In this document: positions 42,995-56,328 of the stretch, piece by piece
How positions within the stretch are numbered: position 1 is the first letter of the stretch
Layout: each line of letters begins with the position of its first letter
Program-made: the position numbers and the translations under genes
Notes under the pieces: generated by a model
Database searches by the model: none
The model's input: only the letters and a program-made list of their open reading frames with translations
Told to the model about the DNA's origin: nothing
Origin: Proteromonas lacertae
Taxonomy: Eukaryota; Sar; Bigyra; Opalinata; Proteromonadidae
Reading direction: 5' to 3'
Assembly: GCA_002245135.1 (NCBI GenBank)
Contig: NGBS01001161.1
Location: forward strand, 1-64,000
Length of the DNA: 64,000 nt

Positions 42995-45900
42995 CTATTT
43001 ATCATAATAATTATTAAAATTAAGTTGTGTAGCCAAATGCTGAACAAAATCAAATCTAGGACCTTTATCTGCAACTTTTTTAAACACTTCAAATAAGAAT
43101 TTTGAGTAATGTCTAAAGGTTTTTTCATTTGATTCAATTGTTTGCTGAAATACACTGTTATTGAAAGCAACATGCAAAGGAACTGTTGCTATTGTTTGAT
43201 AAAACTGTAATATTTGAGAAAATATTGATTCAAATATTTCATTTACAGCAATTGTTCTTTTATCTAAAAAACAGCATTTTTCCATCAATTTTGAATATTT
43301 ATTATTTATTGCTCTCATTTCAAATATGTTCTCACATTTATCAAATTCTTCTACCATCTTTGGATAGTGAATCTCTTGTAATTGATGAAATATGAATTGC
43401 TTTATGTTATTAATGAAATGGTGAACTTGAGAACGATATCTATATAAGATTATATAACAGAATAAAGAATAATACATTCCAATGTATGTCATAAAATGAT
43501 AATCTTCTGGATTTAAGATTCTTGTTCTTTTTAATATTAACCACATATCTTGCAAACAATAAGATACATGATATAACTGTAATAGAAACTGATGTATTCT
43601 TTTATATCTATCTAATGATTCTGGTGAAAAGATTAATGAAATTGGCCATTGAAGTTTCCATACTGGATTAATAGCATAAACCCATTTTACACTATAAGTA
43701 TCTTTCATTATTACATCTATTTCAACATATATATATATATAGCAATACTTGTTGTTTTAATTGTTTTATCTATATCATAATCAAATATTTCTTTTACTTC
43801 ATAATAATGTGGTAAACTGCCGTGATGATTGTCTTCTATTGATTTATACCACAAATTTTGTATAAAATCGCTATTTATAATATCCACATCTTCTACTTTC
43901 TATATGGAATTTATATATATATATATATATATATACAGGAACTTCATTAACAATTCTATCAATAAAGTATTCATAAATATCTCCTTTTCCTGTCAAATAG
44001 TAATCTTTAATGATTTTCATTGATTTCTTTAATTTATATCCACTGAAAATCATTTCTTTACACGCTTTGCATACCATTTTGTATGTCAATTCTAATGGAT
44101 CAACAATACTATGTTGTAGAATAATGTTTAATGGATTTAAGTATATATTTTGTTCATTTATTAGTTTTTGATATTCAGTAAAATGATTATCAAATGGACT
44201 GAATATATTAGTCTTTTCAGGAATATCAATTAGTGATTCAAAATCGAAGAGATGGAGATTTTTAACTTCTTCTTCTTCTTCTTCTTTCTCTACTTCTTCG
44301 TTTTCGTTTGATTTTTCTTCATCATCATTCTCAACATCACTTTCATCATCAATTGGCGAACCATCCTCAAAACTATCACTAAAAGAATCACTACTCTTCC
44401 TATCATCTTCATCATTGTTTTCCTTGTCTTCTTGATTAATTTCTTCATCATCATGGAATATAATCTCTTCTTCCTCCTCTTCTTCTTCCTGTTTTTCCTC
44501 TTCTTCCTGTGAATCTAATGAATTTGGTATTGATTCTTTTTCTTCTTGCTGTTGTAGGTTGGATGGATGAACATTTTCTTCGTAATCAAATATTTCTTTC
44601 ATTTTATTACCTTCCATCTGAACATTCTCTCTTATTGGATGTATTTCATGAATCTGATCTTCTTCTGATGCAAATAAACCTTTCATACCACTTCCGCCAA
44701 GATATTTCTAAATCAATTATATACAATTAATAAACATACTTGTCTTGAAGCTTTTAATCTTTCTCTTCGTAATTGAATTCTATCTAATGGTCTTTGAGGT
44801 TGTGGTGGTGGTAGTGGAAGAAGAGGAGGTAAATTCTCTTCAATGTTTTGGCTTTCTTCAACATTTTCTTGTTCATTCTGTTGAAGAAGCGATTCTTCTA
44901 ATACTTTTTCATAACCTTCTGGAAATATTGGAATATCATTATTATTATCAATCTCAGCATCTGGTACTGGTGGTGGAAATATTAAAACATTTCCTTCTTC
45001 ATCATATTGAACTGATGGTGATAGAGGTATATTCTCATTTTCTTCATCAATAAAATCGTCAGGAAATTCATTTTCATATGGCTGTTGTGATGGTGATAAT
45101 TCTGCTTCTTGTTCTTCTTTATTTTCAATATTTGATAATTCATCATGAAATAATATCAATGGCTTTTCTTCTGGATATGAAAATATTTCCCTCATATCAT
45201 GTCCATCAAGTTGCTTCTACATAATAATAAATAATAAATAAATAAATACTGTTCTTGCCTCATCTAATGATAAGATGTTTCTATTGTATTTATATTCAAA
45301 CTCATTGTCATTCAATACATCTGGATTAGCATCATATGTAAAGATTGATTTCATCATATTACCACCTAATTGTTTCTAATAATATAAATATAATATAATA
45401 ATATATATTATATACTTCATGTTCATATCTTCTAAATTCTTGTCTTTTTTTATAACTCTCTTCCAATTCATCCATTTTCTCATTGTATTGAGATATTATG
45501 TACTTTTGTGCTTCTTGTCTTAGATGGGGATCAATTGAACTTCCAATAACAGCATGTGATAAAGATTCAGTTTGTTTCTTTATATATTCTTTTTCTTCTT
45601 CCATTTTCTTCATTTTTTCTATTCTTTTCTGTTTAATAGCATTTTCATATTCATTCTTTAATCTTTTAAATTCTTCTTCTTTTTGTTTTTGTTTCAAATA
45701 CTGTTTCTCTCTTTCTATTCTTGCTATATCCTCCAACTGTAGTGCAATTTGTGATATTGATATAACATGTTCAGTATCTGCTGTTATATCAAGTAAATGT
45801 TCACGTTCAGTTATCTGTTTCAAATTTTCCATCACATGTTCATTAAAATCTTCATATAGACTAAATATATCTTTACCACTGAATATTTCTGATATTTTTA

Positions 45901-48003
45901 CATCTGGTTGATTCAATACACAAATATCATAATAACAGGAATTATATCTTTTCATTATATCTAACATTGCGCCAGTATAAATAGTCTGTCTCTTTAATAA
46001 ATGTGGTATAAAGTTAGGTAAACTAATATCAACTCTATTAATGATTTGTTTTAATAACATATAATCATTTTCGTTCTTTAATCCTTTCCATTCAGTACAT
46101 AATAAGAACTCATCATATGGATCTTCACTATGCAAAATTATGATAATTATATATAATAAATATACTTCATTGTTAAATATCCATAATGACACCAAGTCCA
46201 TAAATATAATAAATACGGTTCAAGTGTTTGAAATAATAGAAAATAACATATATTTGAATATATAGAATTACTCTGCTTAATGCAATTATTACACCAATTA
46301 GTTAGGTAATTAATCAATTCAATACCTCTATATAAATATATAATTATATATATATATATATATACCTTGGTATTAATAGTATAGATGGACATGATATAAT
46401 ATCCAATGGAATATCAGTAGTCAATAACAAATTTTCATATTCAATACAGTTTTCACCATTTGAATTTACGGCACAATAACATATTTCAGCAATTAATTGT
46501 AATTTAAAATACATCGTTCTACAATCAAAATAAGCTCTATTAATATCATTCCCATTAAATAAATCTAATATTTCATTATTATATTCATTTAATATCAATA
46601 ACAATGATCTGCCAAATGAACCACATATTTGTCCACAATGACTTATATCTTCACTATAATAAGATGCAATTTCTAATATTCTTTTATAATGACTTCCCAT
46701 AATACAAAATGTAAATAATAAATTCCTTAATGATGGTATTGAAGCGTTATATAATGCTATTTCATCACCACATAATTCAAATTTCCTTGTATCTTCATTA
46801 TAGATATATAATGACGATGGTATTCCTTGAACTACCATTCTTGAATATCTACATAAAGTTTCTTCACTTAAATATATGATTTTCTCTTTTACATAATAAT
46901 CATATCGTTTCAATAAGTCATACATTGCTTGTTTTTGCATTGTGAATTGTTTTGTTGTTGTTTCATTACTATCCCATCTTAATACTTTCTTTTTCTTTTT
47001 AATAATCTTCCTTTTATTTGATAATTCTTTATCTTTCATCTTCTTTTTATCTATTATTTCATTGTTGCTATTTATAGTAGTAATTGTATTATCAGTTCCT
47101 TCTGAAGATGATAATCCAGGTACAGGTATATATGTTTGAGATATATCATCAGACGGAGAAGATATAAAAGAAGAAGAAGAAGATAAAAATGAACGATTAT
47201 TATCATTATCATTAACCATTTTTATTAAATCAGTGTTATTATTATTGGATGATGATTTTGTAATCATTGTAGTAGTGGTGGTCGTATTTTCATTAGTTAA
47301 TGATAATAATCTATCTAATAGATCAGGTGCGTCTTCTAATGATGGTATTTCAAATCTGTTTTCTAATAGTTGGTGTGATTCTAGTCGTGGATTATAAGTA
47401 CTATGAATTAATGCACCAAATAATGAAGACGGTTTATCTTCAGTATATTTGAAAAATGATGATATTTCTGAGTTGTTTGATGATGGTTTGAATGGATTAA
47501 ATTCTTGTTGTTTTGGTAATTCGTTTGGTTGAATTAATAACCTTGGTATTGATATTTCTTGTATTTTATGTGGTTCTATATGTAGAAAACAATGATAATA
47601 AATATATATACCTCTTGCTAATTGAAAAAGTAAATATATGATTTTTATATTTTCTGTTAATTGAAAAACATGCTTATCTTCTATTAAAAAAAATATATGA
47701 ATTATGATACTATTAATTTGATATAAACAATGCGACTTATTCATAAATTCGTTAATTAACTTCTCTAATCGATCAGCTTCTGCATTCATCCCTTTACTAT
47801 ATAATAAATATATCCATGAGTCTAAATTTCGTCTGATATCATCGTTAATGTTTTTATTCTATGATTTATTAAAGCAATTATACTTTAAACTGATTTGCTT
47901 TAAATAATCTATCATAAACCCTTGATTTACGAAACTGTACTTTGTTCAATCTGCAAATGGACTTTAGAGCTTCATTACAACCTATATCTGGGGTAATTGA
48001 CAT
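42995..48003 (-). CDS. Gamma-tubulin complex component 5/6-like protein
   Basis: A gene of about 5 kb with several AT-rich introns; the first is 25 bp (after QFK) and joins in frame. I place the start at 48,003. An N-terminal helical region is followed by a Ser/Asn/Thr-rich linker and a GCP N-terminal motif region (VVQGIPSSLYIYNEDTRKFE, then SIPSLRNLLFTFCIMGSHYK). A long insertion follows, made of coiled coil (about 45,360-46,200) and acidic repeats (about 43,900-45,190). The C-terminal GCP domain comes last (YSVKWVYAINPVWKLQWPIS, then LDRYKRIHQFLLQLYHV). The large acidic insertion between the two GCP halves is characteristic of GCP6, less so of GCP5. It would cap gamma-tubulin rings at microtubule-organising centres. 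Confidence 0.75.
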
Positions 48004-48145
48004 TTGAAAATTGAATTTATTTCAAAATTATATTCGTTTCATTATTTTCAAATTTGTTTTTTGAAAGAAATAGAAATAAGACACAAATAATAACAACATT
48101 TATAAATAATAATTGACATATTATTTGTTAATTAATATTCTTATT

Positions 48146-48995
48146 CTACCTATTCACCCCAAATATATCTCTAATTGAATCAAATTCAATTTTAATCAAA
48201 TCTTTTCTAATTGCAGGATAGTATATTGAGGCTAAATAACTATAACCATGTGAATTATAATGAACTTTATCAAAACACAGGGATTCTTTTTTCTGGAGTT
48301 GTGGAATAAATAATTCAGGCCCTAATTTCACATAAGGTCTATCTTTAACAAATTTTTGTGTATTTAGTCTCAGATTAGAATAACTCTCACCGAAAGCTAT
48401 TGAAGGAACATATGGAGGTGGTGTAATGTATATAATTTTATTTAATTGGTTTAAACAATTACATAATTCATCTAAATGTTCTACGTACTTCTCATCATAA
48501 ACATCACCTGGTCCACCCATATAAATCACAATTTCACAATCAGCATAAGATGAATCTACAAATACATCATTAAACAGAGTCGTATGGCATAACCATGACA
48601 TTTTTTCAGGCTATAATTCATATATCAACAATTGAAACATACTTTTCTATCACAAGTGGGTAACCATTCTTTTAAGCAACTTCCTGTATGACCAGCATTA
48701 TAACATTTCCATTTTTGACGTATCTATATGCATTATCAAACATATAACTTACATTTAGGTCTTTTCTTATTTCTGATGACAAATAACGAGACAAACCGGC
48801 TTGTGAACCAAGAATAAGGTAATCTCCAAATCCTTCAGCAAATCCATCACCAATAACTACTATTTTGTGATATTTCTTATGATTTGTGTCTAGAAATCTA
48901 CAAAACCATTTATTAAATCTTATCCACAATAGGTGACACCAAAATCGTAAAATGAAAAATAATTCTTTGATAAAATAGAGTAAAGTTTCAAACAT
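48146..48995 (-). CDS. SGNH-fold hydrolase-like protein without nucleophilic serine
   Basis: 262 residues in three exons; introns of 29 bp (48,724-48,752) and 32 bp (48,611-48,642) restore the frame exactly. An N-terminal hydrophobic segment (LLYFIKELFFILRFWCHLLW) may anchor it in a membrane. SGNH blocks follow: block I VVIGDGFAEGFGDY, block II CYNAGHTGSCLKEWLP, block III IYMGGPGDV, block V DKVHYNSHGYSYLA with the Asp-x-x-His pair. In block I the usual GDS is GDG, so the catalytic Ser is replaced by Gly. It may be a non-catalytic carbohydrate or lipid binder. I recall a eukaryotic subfamily with GDDF/GDGF in block I, so the change may be ancestral rather than recent decay. Confidence 0.7.
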
Positions 48996-49951
48996 TTAAA
49001 TATAGGCTCGACTTTTGGTTTGATAGAATTAAAATTGTTGAATATTGCAAGAGCTAATGTTTTATCACTACAAAAATTATTGCACTATTGTCTATTTGCT
49101 AATATAAAGCATAACAAATGAAATTTTAACATACGCACACACTATTTTGAATAGTCAAAATGTGTTGAAATGGTATGTTTATATTGTATTTATAATTACC
49201 ATGGTTAATTAACATAGATATGATGAAATTCCTTAAAATTGTAAGCTATTTCATAAAAGAAGTGATTATTCCGAGTGTGTTACTTCATATTTTCAACAAT
49301 TTCTCCTTCTATTCGTATTATGTAAGTAATATTATGGTTATTAAATATCTAATACTTTGTTAAACCATCAAAAGCACAGATTAAATAACTGTAAACTAGG
49401 CTTTTGATAAAATATTCCGATAACTATCTAATAAATATGTTTGCTTATACATGCCTGCAGTTTTCATATTCTATAGCGAAAGATTTACTCATTAAATGTA
49501 AAATGGTATTTACGCTATTTATAGCCTCATATACATGTAAGTAACTATTTACTAACCATTCCACAAATGTGACACACAATTTTACACAATTTCTACGAAA
49601 ATGTGTAAAAAATGTGTAAGTTCTTGTGGCCATAAGGAAATAGCACAATATCAATTTATTTGTAGATCTATAAGCAGCTCCATAAGCAAAATATCAGCAA
49701 AACAAAAAATAAAAGGGTACGAAAATTTAACGAAACAACCAATCAAAATCATCATCTTGATTCTTTATTTAAAGACTCAATATTTCAAATCTAGCAATCG
49801 TATAAATCATATAAATTATTCTGCTATTTTTATCTTGATATCTAAGTAATGTCACTAAAGATTGGTGATAAAAACTTAGTCTACCGTTTCTAAATGCCAA
49901 TTATTATTCTAAACCTTATATTTATACTCTCAATAGAATATAAAAATATAA
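48996..49951. other. Intergenic region, about 950 bp, no supported gene
   Basis: Longest gene-poor gap of the host part. Two short overlapping open stretches on opposite strands (49,445-49,654 minus; 49,601-49,849 plus) have biased composition and no recognisable motif. They could hide a small exon but are not supported. ACACAATTT and related repeats occur near 49,570-49,590. Confidence 0.4.
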
Positions 49952-50781
49952 ATGGGTGCTTTTTTGGATAAACCAATCACAGAGAAAGATATAATAAAAG
50001 TTCCAGACTCAAACGGAATGAGAGCTTGTGCCGCTGCGATGCAAGGCTGGAGAGTGGAAATGGAAGTATGAATATTAATATATTATTACTGTAGGATGCT
50101 CACATAATAAACACATCAATAGCCGGAAATGATAAGTCTGGCATTTTTGGTGTTTATGATGGTCATGGTGGACAATTTGTATCAAGATACGCGTATTAAT
50201 ACATTCATATTTATTATATTTATATAGTTCTCAACATCTATTAGAAGTACTTCAAAGACAACCAGAATATGAAGCTGGAAAACAAGATATAAATAAATTA
50301 GGAGAAGCAATAAAAAAAGCTTATTTGGATATTGATGAAGATTTAAAGAAACAAGAAGTGATAATAAATGGTGAAGATCATAGTGGTTGTACAGCTGTAA
50401 CTTGTATTGTAACTCCAAAATCAATTTTATGTGCCAATGCTGGTGATTCACGTTCAGTTCTCTATTCAGGAGATGAAGTAGTTGAAATGTCACATGATCA
50501 CAAACCATATAACGATGGTGAAAGATTAAGAATAATTGATGCTGGAGGTGTTGTAGCAATGAGAAGAGTAAATGGTGATTTAGCTGTATCTAGAGCATTA
50601 GGTGATTTCAGTTATAAACAAAAGCATGATTTACCTGCTGAGAAACAACAAGTTACATGTTATCCTGATACTTATGTACATGAACGAAGGGACACTGATA
50701 AATTTTTAATTTTAGCATGTGATGGTATTTGGGATGTTATGAGTAATGAAGAAATATGTAGATATGTTTCAGATGAATTAG

Positions 50782-50818
<37 letters not shown>

Positions 50819-51192
50819 GATGATTAATATTATAAATGCGTGTCATTTGAATAACACTTATAATGATATAAAGAATAATATTAAAACTAATATATACATC
50901 TGATTATAATAATCTATCTATATATATATATTGTAATTCTATAGGAATGTGAAGAAAAAATTGAAGATGTTGTCACTAATGTTTTAGATCATTGCTTAGA
51001 AAAGGGATCAAGAGATAATATGAGTGTAATATTAGTATTATTTGATGCAGCACCAAAGTATTAAACCCATTTTTCTAATTTTTGTTTAGACCTATTCCAG
51101 AACGTGTAGCAAAGAGAAAGGAAGAGAAAGAACAAAAAGCTAGAGAATTAGAAGAACAACGTTGTAAGGAAGCTTCAGGAAATACACAATAA
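49952..51192 (+). CDS. PP2C-family Ser/Thr protein phosphatase
   Basis: A PPM-type phosphatase of about 350 residues in five or so exons. Metal-binding and catalytic motifs are present in order: RVEMEDAH (motif with the metal-binding Glu/Asp), GVYDGHGGQF, GCTAVTCIV, CANAGDSRSVL, DHKPYNDGERLRI, VSRALGDFSYK, ILACDGIWDVMSNEE, and KGSRDNMSVILV. All key Asp residues are present. The N-terminus MGAFLDKP begins with Met-Gly, so N-myristoylation is possible, as in other PP2C proteins. A short basic/Glu C-terminal helix follows. One intron (about 50,783-50,943) is longer and rich in TA repeats. Confidence 0.93.
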
Positions 51193-51486
51193 AAATACAT
51201 CATAGAATAAAAATGTTTTATTTTGGATATCTATCAATATACAGTAATAGTATTATGTTTGTTGGGTTTATAATTTGTTTAAAACAGTTCATTTCAGTTT
51301 AATTCTATAAAGAATATTATTTCTTGACAAATACATATATGAACCTAATAATTTGTGTTTATGATATTTATCAAGTCTATTAACATATAAATCGTTGTAA
51401 ATTCTAAATTGAATTAGGTCAAGCCTCAAGCCTTAAAGAACCAATAGTATTTTGCATTTCTCAAGGTTGGTAATAAAAGACTAAAT

Positions 51487-51909
51487 ATGGTATTATATAA
51501 GCTTCTATAATGATTTATTTTCATATACTTTATATGTTCATCATTTTTATTATTCATTAGGGCAAAAGAACAAAGAAGGTCGGCATTTGCGGTAAATATG
51601 GTACTCGTTATGGTGCTTCACTCCGTAAAGTTATTAAGAAAATTGAAATCAGTCAACATGCTAGGTATTCGCTTTTTGGTTATTATTCTGTATAGATATG
51701 CCTGTCCATTCTGTGGTAAGGACTCAGTAAAGAGATCAGCTGTTGGTATTTGGAAATGTGATAGATGTTACAAAACTATTGCTGGTGGTGCTTGGACTTT
51801 ATCGTATTTTTAAACGTTTTTATCTTTGTATAGTACACCAGCTGCTTTCACAATCCGTAGCTCAATTCAACGTTTACGTAGAACTGTTAAGGGTGAAAAA
51901 TCCGATTAA
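51487..51909 (+). CDS. RPL37A: 60S ribosomal protein eL43 (RPL37A)
   Basis: 96 residues in four exons. The ATG alone forms exon 1 (51,487-51,489), followed by a 71-bp intron, then introns of 31 bp (51,665-51,695) and 30 bp (51,804-51,833). All restore the frame exactly. The protein begins [20 protein letters not shown] and carries the zinc ribbon [11 protein letters not shown]...[15 protein letters not shown] with four cysteines, then [18 protein letters not shown]. The length matches the family. As for uS5, the first intron is long for this genome. Confidence 0.96.
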
Positions 51910-52095
51910 ACTAAATCACTACACCAATCTGAGTAATCAATTACTGTTTTTCTTTTTGGCTTTTATTTTATTCCCACTGAAATTAGTAATAATGATATAA
52001 ACGAGTTAAAAATTAACACAATTGATAAAATACATTTCATTAAGTTCAAACCATCAACTCAAACTATCTGATTTTTTCTTTCTTCTTTTCTCATT

Positions 52096-53844
52096 ATGGC
52101 TTTGAGATTTGCAAGATTGACATCAAAAATTCCAAAGTTCATGCTAAGAAGAACTGTATGTTCAGTCAAGAGACCTATTTTACCAATAAGTATTGCTTCT
52201 ATTTTGAATTAATAGTGACATCTGCTATTAATAATATACCTCATATATACAAGCCAATGTCAATCAATTTTTCAACATTGCAATCTGCAGCTGATGTTAA
52301 TGAAGGCAAAACAGAATTAACTCTCAAATATACACCAGTATTTCGTATATTATACTATATGATATAGGAAATGAAGGAATCAAAAGGTCCATTAGGTAGA
52401 TATCTTCGTTTATGTGAAGAAGGTGAATTATATGAAGATGAATACCAATTTGAAGCTTTAAAAATACTTGAAGGGATATATAAAGACATTGAGGAATATC
52501 ATAGACTTCATCAAAGAAACAGAAAAGTAGAAGATTCTTCATCTAGTGAAACAACTAATTCAACAGGATCTGATGATTCTGTTACTGGCTGGCTTGCATC
52601 ATTTTTCTCATTTCCACCAGAAGGATCGGAAGAACACTTGCTTACTGTAGATTTAGAACGTTTGCCAAAAGGAGTGTATATATATGGCAGTCCAGGTTGT
52701 GGTAAAAGTTTTTTAATGGATATGCTATATGACTGTATCAGTGATAAAATCCCAAAGAAAAGAGTGCATTTTAATTCATTCATGTTAGACATTCATAAAA
52801 GATTACACTTGTTTAGACTGAATAATGGTATATAATAATAATTATAATATTTAATATTTAATAGAGAAGCATGCTGATCCAATTCCACATATTGCCAAAG
52901 AAATAAGTTCAGAAGCAAAAATCTTATGTTTTGATGAATTTCAAGTAACAGATGTATCAGATGCAATGATATTGAAGTATTTATTCACAGAAATGTTCAA
53001 CAATGAAATAACAGTAGTTGCAACTAGTAATAGAGCACCTGAAGAGTTATATAAAGATGGAGTACAACGTGATAGATTTCTACCATTTATTGATTTATTA
53101 AATCAACAATGTCCAAGTTTGATGATAGATTCAGGTATTGATTATAGATTTGGAGGAGTTAAAGGTGCTAAAACGTATTTTACACCAAATAATAAAGAAA
53201 ATGATGAAAAATTGAGTATTATATTTATTTATTTATATTTATTTATGATAGTGCAATTATTTAAGAATTTAGCAGGTAAGAAATGGCCACCTCATCCTGT
53301 TGATATTGAAGTAATGATGGGAAGAACATTACATATACCACAATGTACTAAGTATATATTATTATTATTATTATTAATAGAGGTATTGCTTGTATGGATT
53401 TCAACAGTTTATGTGATTCAGCAGTTGGTGCTGCAGATTATATTGCCTTAGCACAGAAGTATATATATATATATTAAATATTATTAACTGTGATGTATTA
53501 GATTTCATACATTAATATTGAAAGATATTCCTCATATGAATTTAGAGTCTAGACCTCAATTAAGAAGATTTATTACATTAATAGATGAATTGTATCAGAA
53601 TAATGTAAAATTAATATGTAGTGCAGAAGTTTCATGTGATAAATTAGTATATTGATAATTGTTTTTTATATTTTGATTATAGTTTAGTGATGAACATGAA
53701 TCTGTGTATGATGAAGTGTTTGCTTTTGATAGATGTGCTTCAAGATTGAATGAAATGCAAACTGTAAAGTATTTGCAGAGATTACATGAAATACAAAAAC
53801 CTAAATTGAAGAAAGGAACAAAGAAAGAGAAAAAGACAAATTAA
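52096..53844 (+). CDS. AFG1: AFG1/LACE1-type mitochondrial AAA ATPase
   Basis: A protein of about 480 residues in several exons; introns of about 26-35 bp (for example after PPILPI and before MTSAINN, and 52,340-52,370) restore the frame. The N-terminus MALRFARLTSKIPKFMLRRT is rich in Arg/Ser/hydrophobic residues and looks like a mitochondrial presequence. The ATPase core has Walker A GVYIYGSPGCGKSFLMDMLY, Walker B ILCFDEFQVTDVSDAMIL, sensor-like VVATSNRAPEELYKDGVQRD and arginine-finger region RFLPFIDLLNQ. The C-terminal YDEVFAFDRCASRLNEMQT is typical of the family. AFG1 acts in mitochondrial protein quality control. A Ser/Thr-rich insertion lies before Walker A. Confidence 0.92.
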
Positions 53845-53922
53845 ATAATAATAAATTATTAGTTATGTTTTTTTTAATAAGGATATAAACTATTTATGTT
53901 TATTATTTCATTCACCAAATAC

Positions 53923-56328
53923 CTGGGGTCGGCAGGACGGGGACAGGACGAGGGATAGGGACGGGACACGTCCCGGGACAAAACCCTATCGGGACGTCCA
54001 TTTCCTCACGCTCAACTACCAATATGAGATATTATTCTATAGAATCTTAAATTTTTTTTTAATTTTTGTAAAAAATAAATTAATAATAAAAAAGAAATAT
54101 AATTAATAAGTTGGGCTTTGTGGTGGTCTCATCATAATCACTTTCTTCATCTTCATCATCATCTTCATCATAATCGTCATGGTCATAACTATCTTCATTT
54201 GTAGTTATTCTGTCATTCAGTTGTTTCATTTTTATTCTCATCATATTATTAATTAAACTAATATTGAGTTTGTTCCTTGTTTTATTATGAATAAATGACT
54301 CAATACTAAACGTTCTTTCAATATATGCAGAACTTGTAGGGATTATGTTTAGATAATCAAATATTCTTTTCAAGTTGGGAAAATAACATCCGTAGCTATT
54401 GTACCATATCTTCGGATTCATTTCCTTCGAATTATCAAAAATATCAGCTGGAGACCTTCCATATCTCATTCTATTTTCAAAATAATATAACTCTTCTGTA
54501 AGCTTTTTATCACAAATATGAGAAAATCTATTTAAAATGTATCTTTTTTTACTATTAACAATTCTTTCATTAAATTATTTGGAACTACTCACGTCTAAAT
54601 ACTCACTTAATAATCAATATGCTATAATTGATTAGTTTCTTCTCTTTTTGATATATTACACTTATTTTTTCTTTTTCTGTGCTACTCATTCTACATAGAT
54701 CCTTTTTAGCTTTAGAGAGTACTTTATATGCAAATGAAAGAGTAGAATTGTCTCTACTCAAATATTGAACTTTTTGGTATATATATTCTGTAATATTATA
54801 TAATTCTTTAATTATAGGTATTTCATTCTTATCTAATAAGTTAATTCTTACAAGTATCTCTTGATTATCTAACACACCTTTAAAAAGCTGGAAGTAACTA
54901 CTCCAGCGAGTAGTAACTCCCTTTCTTATTTGTATATACTTTTTCAATTTATTGAATATTATTGTTCTAATCGTAACTGACGTATTTAGCTTATGAGCTA
55001 TTGTATTACATTTATCTAAAATAGGTTTATATTTATTAAGCTCCAAAACTTTCTTGCAAACTAAATTAAGTGTGTGACTAATACAGCCACAAATAATCAC
55101 AGGAGTATTGTTTATACTCTGGATTATCTTGCCTACACGCTTCATGGTGTAGTTGTTGTCGCTGCTAACTGCCACAATTTTATCAAGAGTAATACCATAT
55201 TTTAATAACGTAGTCTCTATTAGTTTGACTATATTTTTGGCTGTTTCATTCTCATCAATAAATACTGATTCGAGAAAGTAAATATTAATTTGTTTCACAG
55301 CAATATTTATGATGGATCTATTATTTGTATTAGTCCATCCATCTATTATAATACACATTTTTTCATTGGGTTTAATGCATTCTTTTACTATCTTCTCACC
55401 TTCTTCTTTAATTATATCTTTAACAGACTTGATTGAACCAAGTTTAATGGAAGGGTTGATAGATTTGATTAAGTTTTTAAATGTTTTTGATTCAATCAAC
55501 TTAAAACTACATGAATTCTCTATAATAAAATCAGCTAAATAACCGTTAATCTTTCTCTGATTGTATTTTGTTAGATCCAGTTTTTCTTGAACAATTTTAC
55601 TTTTTTTGCAGCTAATAAATTATAATCTATATATATTATACTTTTTCACATGTCTTTTTAAGCAAGTGGCATGACATACAACCATTTCTTTACATGTTTT
55701 ACATTCAATTCTTTTCGACTTTTCAGTAGGTTTGGTTATGCTTACGTTTGTATTGAAGTAGTTATATACTTGATTATAAGGTCTTTTTACTGCAGACATT
55801 ATAAAATGCAGCTTGAAAAATTCAAGTTTTTTTATAATTTTATCTTATTCTCTATAAACAGTCAATACGATTTGATATTTTATATTAAAATTTATTTTAT
55901 TAACATAACCCATGCAAATTAAAAAATATTTAAAAAATAGATAATTTATAATTAGCTATAATTAATGTATGTTATATTTGATGTATAATTATATATAATA
56001 ACTAATTACTATTAATTAATGCATTTAAATCATATTCAGAGGTTATTCAGACCATATTATTTTGATCATTAGAAAACATATGATTATTGCATCATATAAT
56101 TATATATATGTCCTTATTAACTATATTTCAGACTATTTATGCCATAATTATGAAAAATGAAACCAAAAAATATCGGGACAGAGAAAATATGCTCTACCGC
56201 TTACTCCTTACGGATTATACTGTCCTTGGACAAAATGGACAGGTTCGATTTCCGTACAGAGGAAGCGAGAGTGGAACGGGACAGGGGACGGGACAAAAGC
56301 AAAAAGGACGTCCCTCTGCCGACCCCAG
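53923..56328. mobile_element. hAT DNA transposon, complete-looking, 8-bp target duplication
   Basis: A 2,406-bp element with terminal inverted repeats CTGGGGTCGGCAG (13 bp perfect, imperfect further in), flanked by CCAAATAC on both sides (53,915-53,922 and 56,329-56,336), the 8-bp duplication typical of hAT. Subterminal regions are GC-rich with repeated GGACGGGAC words on both ends, in strong contrast to the AT-rich interior. It carries one transposase gene. It lies between the convergent AFG1 and NUP188 genes and interrupts neither. Confidence 0.92.
54080..55799 (-). CDS. hAT-family transposase, apparently intact (BED finger + RNase H-like + dimerisation domain)
   Basis: 548 residues in three exons. 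The introns at 55,612-55,641 (30 bp) and 54,564-54,606 (43 bp) restore the frame exactly, and the summed coding length is divisible by three. The N-terminal BED finger (CKTCKEMVVCHATCLKRH) spans about residues 32-52. The RNase H-like core has the first Asp in CIIIDGWTNTNN, the second in VAVSSDNNYTMKR, the family motif CISHTLNLVCKKVLEL, and the Glu in SSAYIERTFS within the C-terminal hAT dimerisation domain. A short acidic tail ends the protein. It binds the GC-rich ends and excises or inserts the element. Confidence 0.9.

Noticed and set aside
43919-43936. TA dinucleotide runs as microsatellite elements of interest (here and near 36,410, 50,795 and 60,060)
   Set aside because: They lie mostly inside introns or intergenic DNA and fit the general AT-richness.
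44509-45053. Plus-strand open stretches opposite the acidic repeats of the GCP gene
   Set aside because: They are mirror images of Glu/Asp-rich codons on the minus strand.
49445-49849. Two overlapping open stretches on opposite strands
   Set aside because: There is no motif, no intron-supported extension and the composition is biased. I left it as intergenic.
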